Below, piece after piece: positions 7,588 through 11,060 of a stretch of 11,060 bases of DNA (positions within the stretch are counted from its first letter, which is position 1; every line of letters starts with the position of its first letter). The notes beneath the pieces are model-generated. The model ran no database searches and had not been told where the DNA came from. It was given only the letters and a program-made list of their open reading frames with translations. The DNA comes from CAIUSP01 sp964594365 (GTDB lineage Bacteria > Actinomycetota > Thermoleophilia > Solirubrobacterales > 70-9). The stretch covers positions 1-11,060 of the forward strand of contig CAZQMB010000031.1 in NCBI GenBank assembly GCA_964594365.1, read 5' to 3'. A program made the translations under genes and the position numbers.

Positions 7588-9120
7588 GTGAAGACGGCTG
7601 CGAGGGCGGTCGGGCGCGCCGCGACCCTGACGCTGGGTCTCATGGCCCTCGTCGTGCCTGCCGCAGATGCCACCCCGGGTCGTCTCGGGACCAACCTCGG
7701 CGAGGTCTCCTACTACCAGGGGACGGTTCCGTTCAACGATCTCGTCCGCCAGTCGGGAGATTGGATCGCCCAAGGAGAGGGCCGAGGGTGGGGTGAGGGC
7801 GAGCCGCTGAAGCTGCGATCCGACGGCTGGCCAGTGCGTCTGCTCGATGGGCAGTACGCCACCTTGCCGCTGGCTGAGCTCTCCTATCCGGCGGGCAGGT
7901 ACAGGGTCAGTTGGCGCGGTAGCGGCAGATTCATGATCGCCGGCAAGACTTTCTCGGGACGCGACGGAAGCGGATTCGTCGATCTCGATGGATCGAGCAT
8001 CGTCCTGCTCGATCTGCTTTCCACCCGGCGCGCCGATCCGGTTCGGGCGATTCGCGTGGTGGTTCCGGGGGCACGGACACCCGGGGGATTCAGGTCGGCC
8101 TACCTCGACTCGCTTGAGCCCTACTCAGCCCTGCGCTTCATGGACTGGCAACGCACCAACGCGACTTACGAGCAGGTCAACCGACGTTTCACCTGCACCA
8201 ACCGCACTCGCCGCGGTTACTACTCGGAGGGCACCCGCAAAGGGGTGAGCGTCGAGACCATGGTCGCGCTGGCCAACCGCTTGGGGGTAGATCCTTGGTT
8301 CACCATCCCGCACGATGCAACCGACGGTTGGCTGCGTTGCCACGCGCGGGTGGTTGCCAAACGGCTGCGCAAGGGTCTGGTCCCGCGCTACGAGTTCTCC
8401 AACGAGACCTGGAATCCCACCTTCCTCCAGTTCCAGGAGCTCACCACAGACGGTGAGGAGCACGGGCTGGGAGCGGGGGATTCGTTCCTCGGACTGCAGC
8501 AGGAGGTGGCGCGCAGGCACAGGCGTGCGATGGGGGTAATCCGCGGAGTGTTCGGCAAGCGCCGCTTCATCCGCGTGATGGCAGGCCAGGCCGCCAACTC
8601 GTGGGTGGCGGAGCAGCGACTGGCCTTCGAGGGCACGGCGCAGCGTGTGGACGAGGTTGCGATTGCGCCATACGTAGGAGTACCGGGAGCGAATCCGTTC
8701 GATCCCGGCGAGGCCTCTGCCATCGCCGAGATGAGCCTGGGTGATCTCTTCTCCTCGCTCGACACCGCATTGGAGGAGGAGGTGTCGGCGTGGGTGGAAG
8801 ACCACTTGGCCCTCGCCGAGCGGTTCGACGAGCGGCTCGTAGCCTACGAGGGAGGCCAGCACCTGGCGGGGGATACGTCGAACGAGTCGCTCACCGATCT
8901 CTTCGTTGCCGCCAACGGTGACGCCCGAATGGGTGACCTCTACTCCCGCTATCTCGCACGGTGGAAGGCGCTCACGGGTAACGCGCTGTTCGTGCACTTC
9001 ACGGATTCGGGTCCGTGGGGAAGGTACGGCTCATGGGGAGCGGTGCGGTCGCCGGACGATCTGCCACTCTCCGCTTCGCCGAAGTACGAGGCGCTCGCTG
9101 CCTACGCATCCGGTTCCTGA
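7588..9120 (+). CDS. Exported glycoside-hydrolase-like protein (TIM-barrel type, N-terminal beta domain)
   Basis: This encodes 510 residues from GTG 7588, 8 bp after the previous stop, so translation is probably coupled. A signal peptide (residues 1-28) ends at ADA. Residues about 30-185 form a beta-rich domain with GTNLGEVSYYQG, FNDLVRQSGDW, SDGWPVRLLDG and YPAGRYRVSW. The second domain starts at LRFMDWQRTN and has VALANRLGVDPWFTIPH, then EFSNETWNP with Asn272-Glu273, and YEGGQH with Glu421. I recognise this order from a widespread family of poorly characterised secreted proteins whose hallmark reads EYSNEVWN. By analogy with clan GH-A hydrolases, Glu273 is the candidate acid/base and Glu421 the candidate nucleophile. 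The substrate is unknown. A longer TTG start at 7552 overlaps the preceding gene and would spoil the signal peptide. The context suggests action on an extracellular polysaccharide together with the two repeat proteins. Confidence 0.75.
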   Translation: MKTAARAVGRAATLTLGLMALVVPAADATPGRLGTNLGEVSYYQGTVPFNDLVRQSGDWIAQGEGRGWGEGEPLKLRSDGWPVRLLDGQYATLPLAELSYPAGRYRVSWRGSGRFMIAGKTFSGRDGSGFVDLDGSSIVLLDLLSTRRADPVRAIRVVVPGARTPGGFRSAYLDSLEPYSALRFMDWQRTNATYEQVNRRFTCTNRTRRGYYSEGTRKGVSVETMVALANRLGVDPWFTIPHDATDGWLRCHARVVAKRLRKGLVPRYEFSNETWNPTFLQFQELTTDGEEHGLGAGDSFLGLQQEVARRHRRAMGVIRGVFGKRRFIRVMAGQAANSWVAEQRLAFEGTAQRVDEVAIAPYVGVPGANPFDPGEASAIAEMSLGDLFSSLDTALEEEVSAWVEDHLALAERFDERLVAYEGGQHLAGDTSNESLTDLFVAANGDARMGDLYSRYLARWKALTGNALFVHFTDSGPWGRYGSWGAVRSPDDLPLSASPKYEALAAYASGS

Positions 9121-9182
9121 CACTGGGCCTTGACAGCGGGTCGAGAATGTAGGCAGGTGGAAAAGTTCGTCGGGTCTGTCAG

Positions 9183-9196
9183 GAACCTGCAGGTTC
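9183..9196. promoter_or_regulatory. Perfect 14-bp palindrome, candidate operator
   Basis: GAACCTGCAGGTTC is identical to its reverse complement. It lies in the gap between the glycosidase-like gene and the small-gene operon, 166 bases before the first start. Its size and symmetry fit a binding site for a dimeric regulator, and the following operon encodes two winged-helix proteins. The symmetry is seen directly; a role as an operator is inferred. Confidence 0.4.
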
Positions 9197-9311
9197 GACC
9201 GACTAACCATCTGCAGAGCTTGATTTCACCGCGACAGGCCGCGTTTTGACCAGCAAATCACGGGCCGCCGGGAGAGGGTCGAGCCGCAAGAGGAGCAAGA
9301 CAATCGACCCT

Positions 9312-9335
9312 ACCGGGCATGCGTTGATGCCCGGT
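9312..9335 (+). promoter_or_regulatory. 9-bp stem-loop in the 5' leader of the small-gene operon
   Basis: ACCGGGCAT and ATGCCCGGT form a perfect 9-bp GC-rich stem around a GCGTTG loop. It ends 15 bases before the Shine-Dalgarno of the first gene. It is followed by CGAAAACCCC and not a T-run, so it is not a standard intrinsic terminator. TCGACC at 9304-9309 can pair with GGTCGA at 9333-9338 as a competing stem. A leader structure that modulates expression or mRNA stability is plausible. Confidence 0.45.
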
Positions 9336-9350
9336 CGAAAACCCCGAGTT

Positions 9351-9357
9351 GGAGGAG
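9351..9357 (+). promoter_or_regulatory. Strong ribosome binding site of the small-gene operon
   Basis: GGAGGAG lies 5 bases before ATG 9363. It selects that ATG over an in-frame TTG 39 codons upstream, whose extension would run through the stem-loop. Confidence 0.75.
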
Positions 9358-9362
9358 TCCAT

Positions 9363-9587
9363 ATGGCAAAAGTCACCCCCGAGTTCACTATCGACGAGGC
9401 GCTCTACCTGCTGAGCGCGGTCGTCAAGGCAGCCGAGCGCGATCCGCATGTGCAGATGGCGGTCAACAAGTTGGAGCACGGCATCTACGACGCCGCCTGC
9501 GAGGACCCGGCGGAGCTGATGGCATCGCATGAGCGAACCCAGCTCCACACGATGGACTTCTTCCCCAAGAACGGGAGGAAGGTATGA
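9363..9587 (+). CDS. Small hypothetical protein, first gene of accessory operon
   Basis: This encodes 74 residues with a strong Shine-Dalgarno. It is predicted soluble and mostly helical (EALYLLSAVVKAAERD, then VNKLEHGIYDAA), with an acidic bias, one cysteine and no signal peptide or membrane segment. I do not recognise a family. Its stop TGA overlaps the next gene's ATG (ATGA at 9584), so the two are translationally coupled, and it opens a run of four overlapping small genes. In phages, plasmids and integrative elements such genes are often small regulatory or accessory proteins; that is the only functional hint. Confidence 0.7.
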   Translation: MAKVTPEFTIDEALYLLSAVVKAAERDPHVQMAVNKLEHGIYDAACEDPAELMASHERTQLHTMDFFPKNGRKV

Positions 9588-10054
9588 GGCGCTCCGAGGA
9601 TCGGGGTCAGGCGGTGGTGGAGACCAGCCTCAGCATCAACGAGGCCATCGAGGTGATGAACTCTGTTCACCACACGCGGACTTTCGGAAAACCCGCGCTG
9701 GCCTCGAGCGCGATTCTGGAAAGCGGGTTCCAGGAGCTCGTGACTGCCACCGCGCGCGCGGTGCTGGCCCACCCTGATGCGTTACGAGAGGCTCACCAGA
9801 TTCGCAGTCTCACCAAGCCATCCAACGAGGAAGCTGAGGAGGCGTTGAAGATCCTGGAGCGGTCCGTCGACAACGCCAAGAAGCGGCCACCGGTCGAGGA
9901 GCCGAAAGACGATGCGGAGAGGCTGTATCGCCAGGAGGCGTGGGAGAAGATGGCTACCCTGCCTCTGACCCTGGTAGTCGAGGAGATCAAGCGATTGCGC
10001 TCCGAAGGGCTGGACGAGGACGGCGATGCTCCCGGGTCGGGGGAGGCCAGATGA
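9584..10054 (+). CDS. Hypothetical helical protein, second gene of accessory operon
   Basis: This encodes 156 residues. It starts at the ATG of an ATGA overlap with the preceding stop, with GGAGG 5 bases upstream. It has no signal peptide or membrane segment. The middle (about 14-110) is predicted alpha-helical, with SINEAIEVMNSV, FQELVTATARAVLAH and a charged stretch rich in Glu/Lys (EEAEEALKILERS). A Pro-rich hinge (KKRPPVEEPKDD) separates this from a C-terminal helix (LPLTLVVEEIKRLRSEG) and an acidic, Gly-rich tail. No catalytic or metal-binding motif is visible and I do not recognise the family. It could be an adaptor or scaffold for the DNA-binding proteins encoded downstream, but that rests on context only. 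Confidence 0.65.
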   Translation: MRRSEDRGQAVVETSLSINEAIEVMNSVHHTRTFGKPALASSAILESGFQELVTATARAVLAHPDALREAHQIRSLTKPSNEEAEEALKILERSVDNAKKRPPVEEPKDDAERLYRQEAWEKMATLPLTLVVEEIKRLRSEGLDEDGDAPGSGEAR

Positions 10055-10533
10055 TGCGGCGTCCGAGGTTTCGTGAGCCCGGGATAGAGATATGGAGACT
10101 ACGTGCCGGGATCGACGAGGATCTCGAGCGGTTCGGTGAGGCTGGATTCATCGAGATGAACAGGCGATCGGATCGCCCCGATGTGGCGAAGGTGGTCGGC
10201 GCGGTCCATCTGGTGCTGAGGCGCAAGGAAGTCGCCACCGTGGCACGACTAGCGTCTGTTCTCGACTGGCCGTTTCCTAGGGTGCGCACGGCTCTTTGCG
10301 CTCTCGAGGAGCGCAAGGTGGTGCACCGGAAACGGATTCCGTACCCGTATTCCCCGAGGGCGGCGGTACTCGGAGGCCGTGAGAGTGCACGGTTCGATGA
10401 GAGCGATTTCACTCCCGCCGGAAGATCCGATGACCCGCGCGGTGACGAGCGAATAGCACCCTCTGTGGAGAGGGCGAAGGGAAATCTTCGTCTGTTCGAC
10501 CCGGATGAAGAGCGTCGAGGAGAGGCAGCATGA
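10051..10533 (+). CDS. Winged-helix-like putative DNA-binding protein
   Basis: This encodes 160 residues. The central segment (about 49-97) reads as a winged helix: AKVVGAVHLVLRRK as helix 1, TVARLASVLDW as helix 2, FPRVRTALCALEERKVV as the recognition helix, then a basic wing (HRKRIPYPYSP). The N-terminus is basic (RRPRFREPG) and the C-terminal 50 residues are charged and probably disordered. It starts at an ATGATG pair overlapping the previous stop. The Shine-Dalgarno GGGGGAGG (10039-10046) is 4 bases from the first ATG and 7 from the second (10054), so the second may be the true start. The stop overlaps the next ATG (ATGA, 10530). It is probably a transcriptional regulator or replication-type accessory protein; targets are unknown, with the palindrome at 9183 as a candidate. 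Confidence 0.65.
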   Translation: MMRRPRFREPGIEIWRLRAGIDEDLERFGEAGFIEMNRRSDRPDVAKVVGAVHLVLRRKEVATVARLASVLDWPFPRVRTALCALEERKVVHRKRIPYPYSPRAAVLGGRESARFDESDFTPAGRSDDPRGDERIAPSVERAKGNLRLFDPDEERRGEAA

Positions 10534-11054
10534 GCGCTGTCGAATCGGAAAGCCTGCCGAGTGGGCTGAGGGTCTGTAAACGCTGCGGTGAGCCGCGTGG
10601 CTGGTCGGGCAGCAGGAAGTCGCTGTGCCTGTGCGACGGAATCGTCTGCCGCAACTGCGGATACGGGAAGAAACGTCGCCCGATCAGCGACCACTACGAC
10701 TTGCGTGACGGCAAGTGGTGGCACACGCCCTACTTCGCCGGCCACGGTGACTGCTGGGGCTGCAAGGAGCGGGGCAGGAACCGCCGCAGGTTCGAGATCC
10801 AGATCCTCAGGTGCGTCGAGGCAAAGCCCGGTGTCACGCCCGAGGAGATAGCCGCCGAACGGGAAGACGCCACCACCAGGAAGGTCCGCACAGCGCTGCT
10901 CCAGCTGCAGCGCGAGAAGTTGATCGAAGAGATCGACGGCGGCCGCTGGACGTTGACGCTTCCCGGCGTCTACGAACGGGTCGAGGGCGACTGCTCGACC
11001 ACCATTCCCGAAGGCCGCGAGCTGCAGAGGTACTGGAAGGCGCGGAAGGAGTAG
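10530..11054 (+). CDS. Zinc-ribbon plus winged-helix protein
   Basis: This encodes 174 residues, starting at an ATGA overlap with GAGGAGAGG just upstream. The N-terminal half is a cysteine cluster: CxxC at 16/19, CxC at 33/35, CxxC at 40/43 and CxxC at 75/78, with His at 55, 65 and 72. Between the last two pairs lies RPISDHYD and an aromatic segment KWWHTPYFAGH. The pattern implies one or two bound zinc ions. The C-terminal half (about 86-150) is a typical winged helix: EIQILRCVEAKPGVTPEEIAA, then RKVRTALLQLQREKLIEEI and a GGRWTLT wing strand. This makes it a probable nucleic-acid-binding regulator. I do not recognise a named family. After its stop, GGGAGGC (11054-11060) could be the Shine-Dalgarno of a further gene, so the operon may continue. 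Confidence 0.7.
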   Translation: MSAVESESLPSGLRVCKRCGEPRGWSGSRKSLCLCDGIVCRNCGYGKKRRPISDHYDLRDGKWWHTPYFAGHGDCWGCKERGRNRRRFEIQILRCVEAKPGVTPEEIAAEREDATTRKVRTALLQLQREKLIEEIDGGRWTLTLPGVYERVEGDCSTTIPEGRELQRYWKARKE

Positions 11055-11060
11055 GGAGGC

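Noticed and set aside
9130..9155. Exact TTGACA -35 hexamer after the glycosidase-like gene
   Set aside because: No acceptable -10 sits at 16-18 bases; the nearest candidate, TAGGCA, has wrong spacing and composition. Not called as a promoter.
9181..9210. tRNA T-loop-like GGTTCGACC followed by ACCA, as a possible tRNA end or attachment site
   Set aside because: The flanking bases do not form the 5-bp T stem and there is no acceptor, D or anticodon arm upstream. The GGTT half is explained by the 14-bp palindrome.

Overview
This is a GC-rich segment with GTG starts, GC-biased codons and several exported proteins. It suggests a high-GC actinomycete-like bacterium. The glycine/aspartate-rich calcium-binding-type proteins with a Cys-Asp-Gly-Gly...Cys-Glu C-terminal cap fit Thermoleophilia (Solirubrobacterales-like) best; that placement is an inference and cannot be proven from the window.

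Layout. (1) At 1-522 there is a small secreted lipoprotein on the + strand, preceded by a short Shine-Dalgarno-led upstream frame. (2) At 563-3693 there are two - strand membrane proteins: an SLC13/DASS-type ion transporter with two internal RCK-C (TrkA-C) domains, and upstream of it an LtrA-family (low temperature requirement A) membrane protein. The transporter has its own promoter-like sequence in the gap between them. (3) At 3812-9120 there is a + strand, tightly spaced three-gene unit. Two paralogous exported proteins are built of canonical RTX-like repeats at the N-terminus, a long array of an unusual about 27-residue repeat, and a cysteine-bearing C-terminal cap. They are followed 8 bp later by an exported glycosidase-like protein with an N-terminal beta domain and a TIM-barrel-type Asn-Glu motif. 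(4) At 9121-9362 there is a 242-bp regulatory gap with a perfect 14-bp palindrome and a strong hairpin. (5) At 9363-11054 four small genes are chained by ATGA-type overlaps. The first two are unrecognised, the third carries a winged-helix segment, and the fourth is a zinc-ribbon plus winged-helix protein. This last operon looks like an accessory or mobile-element-type regulatory cluster and probably continues beyond the window.

How the parts may work together. The 3812-9120 genes probably make a co-produced set of cell-surface or extracellular proteins: two repetitive, probably calcium-dependent beta-roll/solenoid proteins and an enzyme acting on polysaccharide. The most unusual content is the repeat itself. 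The first protein repeats a GDS core and the second an aromatic (F/Y)xD core often followed by an aromatic residue. Both alternate with a GGGxDxI segment and sit between caps with identical cysteine spacing.
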